This document shows, piece by piece, positions 1-7,724 of a stretch of DNA of 9,387 nt. The notes beneath the pieces were generated by a model, which saw nothing but the letters and a program-made list of their open reading frames with translations, was not told the origin of the DNA and made no database searches. Position numbers and translations under genes: made by a program. Origin of the DNA: Desulfatitalea sp. (GTDB taxonomy: Bacteria > Desulfobacterota > Desulfobacteria > Desulfobacterales > Desulfosarcinaceae); the NCBI GenBank assembly GCA_013041835.1, contig JABDRH010000415.1, positions 1 to 9,387 on the forward strand, written 5' to 3'. The first letter of the stretch is position 1; each line of letters begins with the position of its first letter.

Positions 1-2521
1 GCCAGACGGTCCGGACCACCGGAACACGCACGATGCGGGTGATGGTGGTGGTCTGAATGATTCGTTGGATACGAGTGATGACCAGCGGGTCGTTGATCTG
101 CAGGCTGGCCCGGGCGGTGTACTGGCCGTCAGCCATTTCTACGATGCGGTTGCCGTTCCTGGCGGAGGTTGGGACTGTGAAAGATGCGCTCACGCGGCCG
201 GCGTCGTCGCTGACCAGGTTGGAGGTCATGACTTGGCCGTCGCAACGCAGAACGATTCCCGTCCGGTTGGGGGTGAAGTTGATCCCAGTGACGGCGATTC
301 CGGTTTGGCCTCGGCGGCCAATATTAGGGGTCACCTGTAGCATGGCCGGTGGCTTGTCGAACACGGCATAGGGATTGATGTTACGCTCTTCGGACCAGTC
401 GTCCTGGTCGAGCAGCACCTGCTCGGTGCCCGGCAACAGGGCCAGGCTGCCGAACAGGCTGACGCTACTGGCCGCTTGATCCACCTGCAAGGGTGTAGAT
501 ATGGCCGTGCGGTCGGGCGCCGCAAACTTGCCGATCTCGTTAACCCGGGCGTCCCATTCGGCATGATAGATATCCGACTGGGCTGAGTTCGAAAAATCAT
601 CCGAGTAGATGCCTTTCTTGGTCTGAGCATCGCGGTTCTGCAGCTCGTTGTTCATCTGGTACTGGGCATCGTTGTATTTCAAATCCTCCACGTCCTGGAT
701 GATGTCATGGATCTGGTCCATTGTGATGCGTGTCAGGCCGAAGTTGCGGATCTGCATGTCAATGGAATTGGGCGGACAATCGATGCTGCACATGCCCAGG
801 GTGCCTTCAGGTACAATGGGCAGCTTGGGAAAATCCGCAGGGGCACCCTCCAACCGCTTGATCTCGGTGGTGGTGGCATAGATGATGTCCTTGCGTCCGA
901 GGAAATAGTCGTAGTCGACGCTGCAGTTCGATCCATCCACCGGGTCGTCACCGAGACCGGTGCGTCCGAAGTTGATGAGACTCAGGCTGGTCGGGACGAT
1001 CTGCACCGCTGACATGGTCACGCCACTGGTATTGGATGCTGGCGGATTGCCGGCGGCGATCTCATCCACGCCATCATCCATATACAAGGTGACGCCCGAC
1101 GCGACCACCTTGAGCAGTTGGAAATCGACACGGTCGGTGTTCTGCATGCCGCGGTAGACACGATAGCCCGTGGCGCCACTGACCGGCAGCCAGGAGAGCC
1201 TGTTTATCTCCCCGGCCAAGGTGTCACGGGAAACCACCTGCGCCGGGTCATATTCGGTCTCTCCGGAACCGTCCTGAGCCGTTACCAGGTAGAAATATTC
1301 CCCTGCCGCAGGATGGCCCGACTCACCGAACCAGCCTCCGTCCACATAGTCCGTTCCTTTGATCATCTGCTTAGTGTAGGTCCAGCGAACGGTGTAGGTG
1401 GTACCGATGGCCGGCTCATTCCCCGTTCCGAGCCAGTCCACGTAGTTGCCCGACTGCTGCCAGTCCACCCCCTCCTGAAACACGGTGGCGCCCTGGCTCA
1501 CTTCGAGGATATCCACCACTGGATTGGGGGCGAGCAGGTCCTCGCCGCCGCCCACCGAGCCGCGGGTGATGTTGGAAACAATCTCGACGATAGCCTCGAC
1601 TTGAGTGCTCTCCTTGAGGGGCGTGCTGTTGAGGGCATAGCGCCTGGTGCCGACGTTGTATGTCTTTTGCTCGCCGCGCACAGATTTGGTGTCCACTGAC
1701 TTGGGCACCAGGGTGGTGGTGGGCAGATCCTTTTGCAGACGAAAACCCTGGATGTAGGCCCGCCCAGCATTGGTGATCACCTCGACATTGTCTCCGTCGG
1801 TATCGCCGATAAAGCTATCGAGCCCCTTGACCAGGTAGCTGCCCGCCTGGTCGTAGGTCCGTTCGGCCAGGTTCTGGAGAAGAGAGTTCAAGCCCTCGGC
1901 CGCTGCGAAGGAGAGCTGATCCTCGGTGATGGATGACACCGTGATGCGGCTGCCGGGCAGCGTTCCCAGAAGGTCATGCAAAAAGAGGTTGGATTTTTCC
2001 TGGACCGTGGCAGTCACCTCACCGGTTTCACGGTCGAACTTGTAGACCGGCACAACCTTGCGCTCGGTCACATTGTTGGGCATCGTTTCGCCGCTGGTGT
2101 CGTGATCCTTGAGCGTCAGAACCCACTTTTCCCGCTCGGCTGTGGGCTCGCCCGTAGCCGGGTTGATCAACGCAGCATCCTGGTTATAGCCATAGTTGTA
2201 CTTGAGCAGCTCCACAAAAACGTAGTCCGCACCCGATGTCTTGGCAGGATCATAAGTCAGGACCGCGCCGGGAACCTGTTCGATATACCCGTCGATGTAG
2301 ACGAGACCTACGGCCACGGTCAGCACATTGTCGATGACCGAGACAGCGAGCCCGCTGATCACCGCGCCCTCTTTGAAGAGCATGTCGGCGATCTTTTTGC
2401 GTTCGTGGTTGATAATGTCCTGCTGCTCGTTCAGTTCCGAGTCGAGCAGGTCGCGGTCCTGGTGGTAACGGACGCGCTTGTAGTTCTTGGCCGAATCGAA
2501 TGTTTCGCGCGAGATGGACAT
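1..2521 (-). CDS. Large DUF4815-type phage tail protein (C-terminus cut by window edge)
   Basis: An uninterrupted minus-strand frame starts at the ATG at 2521-2519 and is still open at position 2, giving 840 codons with no stop. AAAAGGAG lies just upstream at good spacing. The N-terminus (SAKNYKRVRYHQDRDL, then SELNEQQDII at about residues 28-37) has the look of the DUF4815 family, which occurs in tail/baseplate proteins of contractile-tail phages. An Fn3-like stretch follows around residues 400-465 (GEYFYLVTAQDG, then WLPVSGATGYRVYRG). A helical, charged segment lies at about 600-640, and an IPT/TIG-like Ig fold at about 726-808 (LQVTPNIGRRGQTGIAVTG). The mosaic of a virion-anchoring N-terminus and Ig-like repeats suggests a structural protein at the tail tip or fibre base that may contact the cell surface. 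It is the last visible gene of the operon. Family assignment is from remembered motif patterns; the receptor role is inference. Confidence 0.8.
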   Translation of the reverse strand, partial: MSISRETFDSAKNYKRVRYHQDRDLLDSELNEQQDIINHERKKIADMLFKEGAVISGLAVSVIDNVLTVAVGLVYIDGYIEQVPGAVLTYDPAKTSGADYVFVELLKYNYGYNQDAALINPATGEPTAEREKWVLTLKDHDTSGETMPNNVTERKVVPVYKFDRETGEVTATVQEKSNLFLHDLLGTLPGSRITVSSITEDQLSFAAAEGLNSLLQNLAERTYDQAGSYLVKGLDSFIGDTDGDNVEVITNAGRAYIQGFRLQKDLPTTTLVPKSVDTKSVRGEQKTYNVGTRRYALNSTPLKESTQVEAIVEIVSNITRGSVGGGEDLLAPNPVVDILEVSQGATVFQEGVDWQQSGNYVDWLGTGNEPAIGTTYTVRWTYTKQMIKGTDYVDGGWFGESGHPAAGEYFYLVTAQDGSGETEYDPAQVVSRDTLAGEINRLSWLPVSGATGYRVYRGMQNTDRVDFQLLKVVASGVTLYMDDGVDEIAAGNPPASNTSGVTMSAVQIVPTSLSLINFGRTGLGDDPVDGSNCSVDYDYFLGRKDIIYATTTEIKRLEGAPADFPKLPIVPEGTLGMCSIDCPPNSIDMQIRNFGLTRITMDQIHDIIQDVEDLKYNDAQYQMNNELQNRDAQTKKGIYSDDFSNSAQSDIYHAEWDARVNEIGKFAAPDRTAISTPLQVDQAASSVSLFGSLALLPGTEQVLLDQDDWSEERNINPYAVFDKPPAMLQVTPNIGRRGQTGIAVTGINFTPNRTGIVLRCDGQVMTSNLVSDDAGRVSASFTVPTSARNGNRIVEMADGQYTARASLQINDPLVITRIQRIIQTTTITRIVRVPVVRTVW

Positions 2522-2532
2522 GTTTACTCCTT

Positions 2533-3066
2533 TTAAATCTTGATGACCCCAACCAGTTCGACTCGCGTATCGGAGGTCTTGTTGAAGTCGGGGATGTTTT
2601 TCACTTCATACAGGTATCCGGAGGTGAGCACCTCGCCGGTGGGGTTGATGTCCTGGTGGTAAAGACCGTCAGCCGCATAGTCTGACTGGAGACCATCGAG
2701 GAAGGCCACGTTACCGCCGAAAAAACCGTATTCCCGGATAGTAATGCCGTTGGCCTCGTTTTCTTCGAAGCGAAAGAAGACACCGATGACACGTGTCTCC
2801 TCGGTGGTCTCGATGTAATGGATACCGTTGACGATGAGCACGCCTTCCGGGTCTTCTTCAAGAAAAGTGCGCTTGTAATATTTTTTGCGGGCTCGCTCGT
2901 TCTTTAAGGCGGTCTGCTCGATCTCCGGCGCAGGCGGGTTCAGTGGATCGGTAAACGTGGCGTCACCTTCGCCGATGGCGCAATGGGTGATGCCCTCGAT
3001 GGGATCGCCCATGAGCAATCTTGCGGTAAGAATGCGGCCGGTTTTGACTATCAGTCCCAATGACAT
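2533..3066 (-). CDS. Tail-collar/fibre-like phage protein (DUF3751-like pattern)
   Basis: This 177-residue protein starts at the ATG at 3066-3064, seven bases after a strong AAGGAGG. The frame is open further upstream to an ATG at 3120, but that extension lies inside the preceding gene and lacks a better ribosome binding site, so the internal start is preferred. Visible motifs are CAIGEGDATF (about residues 29-38), QTALKNERARK (51-61) and ITIREYGFFGG (108-118). The order 'AIGxGD ... L.NExxR ... IREYGlF' is typical of N-terminal domains of tail-collar/fibre proteins (DUF3751-like), which attach fibres to the baseplate. No long fibre shaft follows, so it may be a short collar or adaptor for the large protein next door, 12 bases downstream. 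The assignment is by pattern only and could be wrong at family level. Confidence 0.7.
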   Translation of the reverse strand: MSLGLIVKTGRILTARLLMGDPIEGITHCAIGEGDATFTDPLNPPAPEIEQTALKNERARKKYYKRTFLEEDPEGVLIVNGIHYIETTEETRVIGVFFRFEENEANGITIREYGFFGGNVAFLDGLQSDYAADGLYHQDINPTGEVLTSGYLYEVKNIPDFNKTSDTRVELVGVIKI

Positions 3067-3079
3067 GCAATTACCTCCT

Positions 3080-3541
3080 TCAGATCTGTATCTCGTGACT
3101 TTCCCGGATGAGCACGACAAAGACGGTCTGCCGGGTCGCTGCCTCGCGCGCTTCGGTGCGGATCATCCACTGGCAGCTGTCCAAAAACTTTTCCAGTTTC
3201 ACAAAGACTGCCTGGTGCGTATCACCGAGGGTTGCCAACGGCCGGTTGATTTGCAGCGCAAGGTCTGCTTCCCACTGAACAGGACGGACGATCCTTTGAC
3301 TGGCATCGGATATCCGATCCAGCGCACCAACCACCCAAACGCGGGAATCTGATTCAACAAAAACCGAAGCGACCACGCGCAAAGCGGCGTCCACATGGCA
3401 TTGGATCGTCCTAGTTTGGCTCACGGCTCCGACAGCCTCAAACAGGTTCGCCGTCAAAACTCGCCCTTGGGCGCGCTGGTGCGGTATAATCCGCCCTGGT
3501 TGCGGCAGGATCGAAAAACGGTTGCCCTTAACGGTCGCCAC
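3080..3541 (-). CDS. Unassigned tail-operon protein, 153 aa
   Basis: The reading frame starts at a GTG (3541-3539), preceded at seven bases by GGGAGG. It overlaps the end of the 43-residue ORF by 14 bases, which implies translational coupling. It ends with a TGA that runs directly into the next gene's AAGGAGG. I do not recognise a domain. The protein is a soluble-looking alternation of beta strands and helices (for example TIQCHVDAALRVVASVFVE at about 45-63 and HQAVFVKLEKFLDSC at about 109-123), with no signal peptide, membrane span or coiled coil. Its place between the virion proteins and the collar-like gene suggests a small structural, assembly or chaperone role for the tail tip. That is inference from context alone. 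Confidence 0.7.
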   Translation of the reverse strand: MATVKGNRFSILPQPGRIIPHQRAQGRVLTANLFEAVGAVSQTRTIQCHVDAALRVVASVFVESDSRVWVVGALDRISDASQRIVRPVQWEADLALQINRPLATLGDTHQAVFVKLEKFLDSCQWMIRTEAREAATRQTVFVVLIRESHEIQI

Positions 3542-3659
3542 GTTTCAGCCTCCCGTTGATGCGATTCGCCCGGCCGACGTTCCGGGCCTCCCGGAACCGC
3601 GGCGACACCTGCCCGGTGTACTGTTCGATCTCTTTTTTGTTCCCCGGTTTTACAGCCAC
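3528..3659 (-). CDS. Small basic protein, 43 aa, GTG start
   Basis: A short frame opens at a GTG (3659-3657), seven bases after AAGGAG. That ribosome binding site is built from the last codons and stop of the upstream 328-residue gene. The frame ends at a TAA (3530-3528) inside the next gene. The product begins MAVKPGNKKEIEQYTGQV and ends NGRLKRGDR, with 12 Lys/Arg against 4 Asp/Glu, so it is strongly basic. The tight fit (four bases after the upstream stop, 14-base overlap with the downstream start, own Shine-Dalgarno) supports a real gene and fills what would otherwise be a 120-base hole in a compact operon. Function is unknown; a small virion-binding or assembly factor is possible. Without conservation data it could also be a mere leader that couples translation of the next gene. 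Confidence 0.6.
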   Translation of the reverse strand: MAVKPGNKKEIEQYTGQVSPRFREARNVGRANRINGRLKRGDR

Positions 3660-3663
3660 AATA

Positions 3664-4650
3664 TTACTCCTTCACCGCGCACCAGGCGGATCCCGAAAGG
3701 TTAAAGATCTTGTAAGTTGTACCGCCCAGGTCGAGCACATCCTCGGAATCGGCCGCCCCGCTGCCGATGGCATAGACTTCGATCAGCTCGCCCCGAAGCT
3801 CCTTGTAGGTGCTCGAGGTGTGCGCTGCGAGCCAGGGAAACATGGTAACCAGGCCATAGCGCTGATCAGGATTGGCCGCGGTATGAAAGTTGCCGTGGGC
3901 CGCCGCGCAACTGCCGCTTTGACCGGTTGAACTGGCCCACCCGTCAAACCTGTTCAAGGCGTAAAAGGAGCCCGGCATCTGGTACCAGCCGACAATCACC
4001 GGCTGCAGATCTTCACCAATCTTAGCCCCAGTTGCATATGTGTTCACGAGGTTCGCCAGGGTCACGGTATTGGGCGTGGAGGCCGTATCGATGGCGGTCA
4101 CCTGGACACGCTCGATCTCGGCGTCGTCCTTGATGAGGTAGTAGGAATTGGCTGTAAAGATAGATGCATCGTTGACCTGCACGACTACGTCGCTGCCCGG
4201 TGCGGCCGCCGCCTGGGTGATTGCCACAGCACCGGACCAGAAACGTTTGATCAATCCGCTGTAATGGCCATAGTACGTCGTGACCACCTTGGTGACGATA
4301 AAGAGGTGATCCAGGTCGGCAAACAACCAGTATAAAAAGGGCGATGCATCCACAGTGCGGACGTAGGTATAACTGTTGTGATACGCTTCTTTTACGCCGG
4401 CATGGGCAGCAGCGTTCCAATAGAGGCATCCGCGCACAGCGATACGGTCCGCGTTCGAATCATCGACAAACTGGAGGTAGACATCCTCTGCCCCGGACTC
4501 ACCGCTGGACTTTAGGACATAGTATGGGTCGGCCTGCGCCGAACCGTCATCGTGAAGCGTCCAGCCGACCACGGTGGTCAAAAAGTCCTTCAACTTCACG
4601 AGAAAGTCCGCCGAGTTGTCGGCCGTTCCGGTTGTGCTGTGGTATGCCAT
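3664..4650 (-). CDS. Putative phage tail/virion structural protein, 328 aa
   Basis: It starts at the ATG at 4650-4648 behind GGAGG, ten bases after the previous stop. The N-terminal third (FLVKLKDFLTTVVGWTLHDD at about residues 16-35, then SGESGAEDVYLQFVDD at about 49-64) has the style of tail-tip or capsid-decoration proteins of phages. The centre (about 151-214) is a beta-rich module with YYLIKDDAEIERVQV and a terminal YATGAKIGED. A related pattern occurs in the neighbouring 197-residue protein. The aromatic-rich middle (YWLFADLDHLFIVT, about 107-120) is too polar in its surroundings to be a convincing membrane span. I cannot name the family; a minor tail or tail-tip component is the best reading from context. 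Confidence 0.75.
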   Translation of the reverse strand: MAYHSTTGTADNSADFLVKLKDFLTTVVGWTLHDDGSAQADPYYVLKSSGESGAEDVYLQFVDDSNADRIAVRGCLYWNAAAHAGVKEAYHNSYTYVRTVDASPFLYWLFADLDHLFIVTKVVTTYYGHYSGLIKRFWSGAVAITQAAAAPGSDVVVQVNDASIFTANSYYLIKDDAEIERVQVTAIDTASTPNTVTLANLVNTYATGAKIGEDLQPVIVGWYQMPGSFYALNRFDGWASSTGQSGSCAAAHGNFHTAANPDQRYGLVTMFPWLAAHTSSTYKELRGELIEVYAIGSGAADSEDVLDLGGTTYKIFNLSGSAWCAVKE

Positions 4651-4659
4651 CTGTTCCTC

Positions 4660-5253
4660 CTACAGAATCGGGTTCTCCGTTCCGGTGATTTGCAGTTTCA
4701 AATCGGTCTTGTTCTGAACAGCGGTTCCAGCCGGCACTCTGCAGCGCCTCCAGAATGAGACGGTAACATCGTGCGCCTTGTCGCCCAGGTTGAGGGGCGC
4801 GCCCGGAGTCGCCGTATCCAACTGCGCCTGGGTGAGAGCCAGCGCATACCAGGCGGATTCGTCACTTCCGTCCGTATCGACCGGTTGGACCACAAGACCG
4901 GTGTAGTCGTATCCGGAATAGACCGAAGCACCGGCGGCATGCGCGGCGCTCGTCGTTCCGCCGTAACCTCGCTCCACGCCCAGCGTCGTGGTTCCGCCGC
5001 CGGTCTGGATGCGCATCTGCTCGGTGCCGATGATGAGGATCTGGTCGTTTGCAAAGCGCGGTTGGTCAAGTTGCAGCGAGGTCTCACCAGAGGCCAGGGG
5101 AGCGGCCAGGGTGGTTTGTTCGTTGGCCAGGAAAAGCTCCTTGTCTTTGGATTCTCCATCCGTCCCGTTGTAGATATCGTCATCCGGGTTGGACAGATCG
5201 CCTTCGGAGACCTGCTGGGTCAAAGCGTTGTCTTCATATAGATGAACCGCCAT
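4660..5253 (-). CDS. Putative phage tail-associated protein, 197 aa
   Basis: The start ATG (5253-5251) follows a TAGGAG in which the stop codon of the upstream gpI-like gene overlaps the Shine-Dalgarno. The protein opens with an acidic, Asp/Gly-rich stretch (about residues 1-45). Residues 47-114 form a beta-rich module containing FANDQILIIGTEQMRIQ and HAAGASVYSG, a pattern that recurs in phage virion proteins and in the next gene. The C-terminal 60 residues (from WYALALTQAQLDTATPGAPL) end in alternating beta strands. There are no enzymatic motifs and no membrane segment. Position directly after J and I suggests a baseplate periphery or tail-tip component. The specific family is not recognised. 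Confidence 0.72.
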   Translation of the reverse strand: MAVHLYEDNALTQQVSEGDLSNPDDDIYNGTDGESKDKELFLANEQTTLAAPLASGETSLQLDQPRFANDQILIIGTEQMRIQTGGGTTTLGVERGYGGTTSAAHAAGASVYSGYDYTGLVVQPVDTDGSDESAWYALALTQAQLDTATPGAPLNLGDKAHDVTVSFWRRCRVPAGTAVQNKTDLKLQITGTENPIL

Positions 5254-5262
5254 TGTTTACTC

Positions 5263-6315
5263 CTATGCCGTCGGCCATTGTGTTACGGTAAAAAGGTTCG
5301 CTGCACTATCAAAACCGGATAGAGCCTCCGCGTAATCGTCCTTTTGTCTGAACTTGACTTTGCAGGCCGAAGTAGAACGGTTGAGTCTGGAGCGATTCAA
5401 GTCCTGGCCGGCCAGCCTGATGAAAACGCCGGCCGGTGTTTCCTGCAGTTTCGTTTCGATCTCACAACAGAACGCCGCCCGGCGTTCACTGATCCACAGG
5501 TTTGGCAGCCTTTCATCGTTGAGGTTTGCCGTATTCAGGCGAAATTGCCGCCTGCGTCCATGCCAGCGCGAAATACAAACCGCGGCATGTTCCACATCCT
5601 GCATCAGCGTGGTGCCGTGGGTGATTCGCCACAAGCCCCAGGTCTTGTTCTTGCGTGTCAGGTGATAGTCGGTGTTCAGCGCGTTGTGGTTGACCACGAA
5701 TGTTTCGTGCAGGTGCCCCAGGCAGACGCCTTCCACTACCTTTTTAATGGCTGCTTCAAAATCGGATTCCATGGACAGCAACGAGGAAAGCCACTGCAGA
5801 AAAAAGACCTTGGTACCGGCGGGATGGTGAAAATCAAGGCCGGCCCGGACTCCTTGGACGATGTTGTCGCTTTCGATACGGTAGACACCAAGGCTGTAGA
5901 TCATACCGGGCAGTTTGGCCCGTCCCACGGTGGACCGGCGGTTCAGGCGCAGCGCCTTGCGGAAGGTTTCTTCGATCCGACCTTGCCATCCAACGGCGTT
6001 GAGCGAACGCCCGACGGCCGGAATGGTCCCCTTGCGCCGATAGATTTCTACAGCCTCGCGGATCAACCGCCGCTGGACCGCAGTGTCAGTAAAAGGATCG
6101 AAACAGTGTCCCACGATTTCGCCGAGAAATGGCAAGAACCGATCTTCGCATCGATCGACATCGAAGATCTCGGGAAACCGATCGATTAAAAGTTTGATTT
6201 CGTCAAGGGTCGCAGCCGGGATCTTGAGGAATGTCTCCAGGTCGCCTGTTTCGTCACTCTCCCGATAAAGGGCTGGCAAAAGCTCTATGAGATTCTTATC
6301 AAAGTAGGACGACAT
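5263..6315 (-). CDS. Phage tail protein I family (P2 gpI-like baseplate protein)
   Basis: This 350-residue protein starts at the ATG at 6315-6313, overlapping the stop of the J gene by one base (TGATG). Its N-terminal 110 residues carry the pattern of the P2 I / TIGR02242 tail protein family: LLPALYRESDETGDLETFL (about 12-30), DRFLPFLGEIVGH (about 58-70) and YRRKGTIPAVGRSLNAVGW (about 92-110). In P2-like phages gpI is a baseplate wedge component that works with gpJ at the tail tip, and the J-I adjacency here is canonical. The protein is longer than classical P2 gpI (about 175 residues). The C-terminal 200 residues look beta-rich and probably represent an extra peripheral domain. Its ribosome binding site lies inside a perfect hairpin (see 6315-6331). 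Confidence 0.88.
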   Translation of the reverse strand: MSSYFDKNLIELLPALYRESDETGDLETFLKIPAATLDEIKLLIDRFPEIFDVDRCEDRFLPFLGEIVGHCFDPFTDTAVQRRLIREAVEIYRRKGTIPAVGRSLNAVGWQGRIEETFRKALRLNRRSTVGRAKLPGMIYSLGVYRIESDNIVQGVRAGLDFHHPAGTKVFFLQWLSSLLSMESDFEAAIKKVVEGVCLGHLHETFVVNHNALNTDYHLTRKNKTWGLWRITHGTTLMQDVEHAAVCISRWHGRRRQFRLNTANLNDERLPNLWISERRAAFCCEIETKLQETPAGVFIRLAGQDLNRSRLNRSTSACKVKFRQKDDYAEALSGFDSAANLFTVTQWPTA

Positions 6316-6331
6316 CAGGAGGCACTCCTGA
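6315..6331 (-). promoter_or_regulatory. Stop/start-spanning hairpin at the J-I junction
   Basis: The 17 bases form a perfect 7-bp inverted repeat with a 3-base loop (TCAGGAG-GCA-CTCCTGA on the plus strand). On the mRNA it contains the AGGAG of the gpI-like gene, the TGA of J and the first base of the gpI-like ATG. Folding would hide the ribosome binding site until a ribosome translating J melts it, a classic arrangement for translational coupling. The pairing is seen directly; the regulatory effect is inferred. Confidence 0.6.
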
Positions 6332-7724
6332 CATCAAGATTCACCTGGCCAAGCGCTGCGATCTCACCAGGCCGGATATCGATATCCTGCTGAGGGGCAT
6401 ACATGCGCAAATGGCTCACGCCTCGCACGGCGTCGAGCGCCGCAACCAGGTCCGACCAGTGCACTGCCGCACCGAAGTTCATGCGGTCAAAGGCAAAAAA
6501 ATCTTCGAGCATGTTCTCAGCCCTGCTTCGGACCACATCGAGGTCTTCACCCGCATACGCGAATATCTCGGCATCTATGTTCACAGGCCGATAGACCGGA
6601 TCAAAAAGATTGATCTCGACGGTGATGACCTTGCGCGATTCCAAGAAGGCCAAAAGATCCTGTTTTAAAAGAGCTGATGGTGGTCCGCCGCCATCGGGAG
6701 CGACCACCATGTTGACCTGGTAATAGCGGATGTTTTGGCAATCATTGGTGTCGACCACTTGGGCTTTGGCCACGCCAGGGAAGCTTTCGGCCAGAGCTTT
6801 GTAGTCCTCCAGGGTGACCGCTTTCCAGAGCGTGCGCAGCTCGGCCGGCGCCTGCCTTCGTGCGTGCTCGATGGTTTCTCGGGAGGTCCCGCCTGTGGCC
6901 GGCCCCGGGTTGGTTACGGATAATGGAATCTGCACCCCCTCGCTGTAAACTGGTGTGAGTAGGTGGGTGATGCGCCCGGGAGCGAGGTTGCCTCTCTCGC
7001 CAAGGGTTTCAAGATAGCTGACGGTGATCTCGGTTCCTGAAGGCGGCACCACACCGTTTCGGCCATCACTGAAAATAACGGTGGTGATATCCAGAGCATC
7101 AGTGTCAGCCATAAAATGAAGGCTATCCGACGCACTGTCCTGAAAATGGCCGACCTCGACCCAGGTTTCTTGCGCTATGGCTACGGTTATCGAACCCTGG
7201 GCGATGGCATCGCAGGTTAACTGAAGGCGCTGAAAAGTCTGACCGGTGGCTGCAAAAGTTTCTGTGCGCCGAACCCCTTGGTGGGCAAGAACGCTCACCG
7301 TCAGAACCCCGCGGGGAATCAGTCCATCCTCCACGGTCTCAAAATCGGCTTGTCCGTCGTCCAGCAACGCCCGGCAGACGGTTCCGGCTGTAATGATTAG
7401 ATCCGTGCCCAAAGGCGCGTTTAAGCTGAACCGAATCGTTAAGCTGGCGGCCACAGGTGTATCGAGCCTGTAGCCGATGAGCTTGCACAAATCGATGACG
7501 TTCTGTCGCTGCCGTGCTGTTGGCAAGAAGGCCTCGGCAGCCTGCACATCCAGATAATAGGCCAGCATATCACCGATACCGCAGAACAGCTCCAAGAGGA
7601 CCACTCCCAAGTCGGAATGGTTGAAATCTGTCCAGCGGTCGGTCAACAGTGGAGTTTTGGCCAACAACTCCCGACGGATGGAATTATAATCTTTGTTACT
7701 ATATGCGATACTTGCGCGGCCCAT
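6315..7724 (-). CDS. Baseplate J / gp47 family protein
   Basis: The ATG at 7724-7722 follows CCGGAGA at good spacing and gives 469 residues. Residues 1-90 match the helical N-terminus of baseplate J/gp47 proteins (KDYNSIRRELL, then DFNHSDLGVVLLELFCGIGDM, then LCKLIGYRLDTP). The central region has FSDGRNGVVPPSGTEITVSY and GERGNLAPG (about 218-250). These are followed by the family's hallmark Asn/Gly-Gly ... Glu ... Ala-Arg segment, NPGPATGGTSRETIEHARRQ (about 272-290), and by AVTLEDYKALAESFPGVAKA (about 302-321). J-type proteins are the major baseplate wedge subunits of contractile tails (P2 gpJ, Mu gp47, related to T4 gp6). A gpW/gp25-like gene normally lies just before J, but here the upstream side holds an accessory block instead. 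Confidence 0.93.
   Translation of the reverse strand: MGRASIAYSNKDYNSIRRELLAKTPLLTDRWTDFNHSDLGVVLLELFCGIGDMLAYYLDVQAAEAFLPTARQRQNVIDLCKLIGYRLDTPVAASLTIRFSLNAPLGTDLIITAGTVCRALLDDGQADFETVEDGLIPRGVLTVSVLAHQGVRRTETFAATGQTFQRLQLTCDAIAQGSITVAIAQETWVEVGHFQDSASDSLHFMADTDALDITTVIFSDGRNGVVPPSGTEITVSYLETLGERGNLAPGRITHLLTPVYSEGVQIPLSVTNPGPATGGTSRETIEHARRQAPAELRTLWKAVTLEDYKALAESFPGVAKAQVVDTNDCQNIRYYQVNMVVAPDGGGPPSALLKQDLLAFLESRKVITVEINLFDPVYRPVNIDAEIFAYAGEDLDVVRSRAENMLEDFFAFDRMNFGAAVHWSDLVAALDAVRGVSHLRMYAPQQDIDIRPGEIAALGQVNLDVRSAS

Noticed and set aside
1118..1699. Plus-strand open frame of 193 codons
   Set aside because: It lies fully antisense to the well-supported DUF4815-type gene, has no ribosome binding site and shows only GC-driven openness.
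1976..2536. Plus-strand open frame of 186 codons
   Set aside because: It is antisense to the N-terminal coding region of the DUF4815-type protein, whose motifs are clear on the other strand.
3067..3120. Upstream ATG extending the collar-like protein by 18 residues
   Set aside because: The extension overlaps the previous gene and lacks a Shine-Dalgarno, whereas the internal ATG follows a near-perfect AAGGAGG.
5344..6189. Plus-strand open frame of 281 codons
   Set aside because: It is antisense to the gpI-like gene. The sense product carries recognisable family motifs, while the antisense product shows none.
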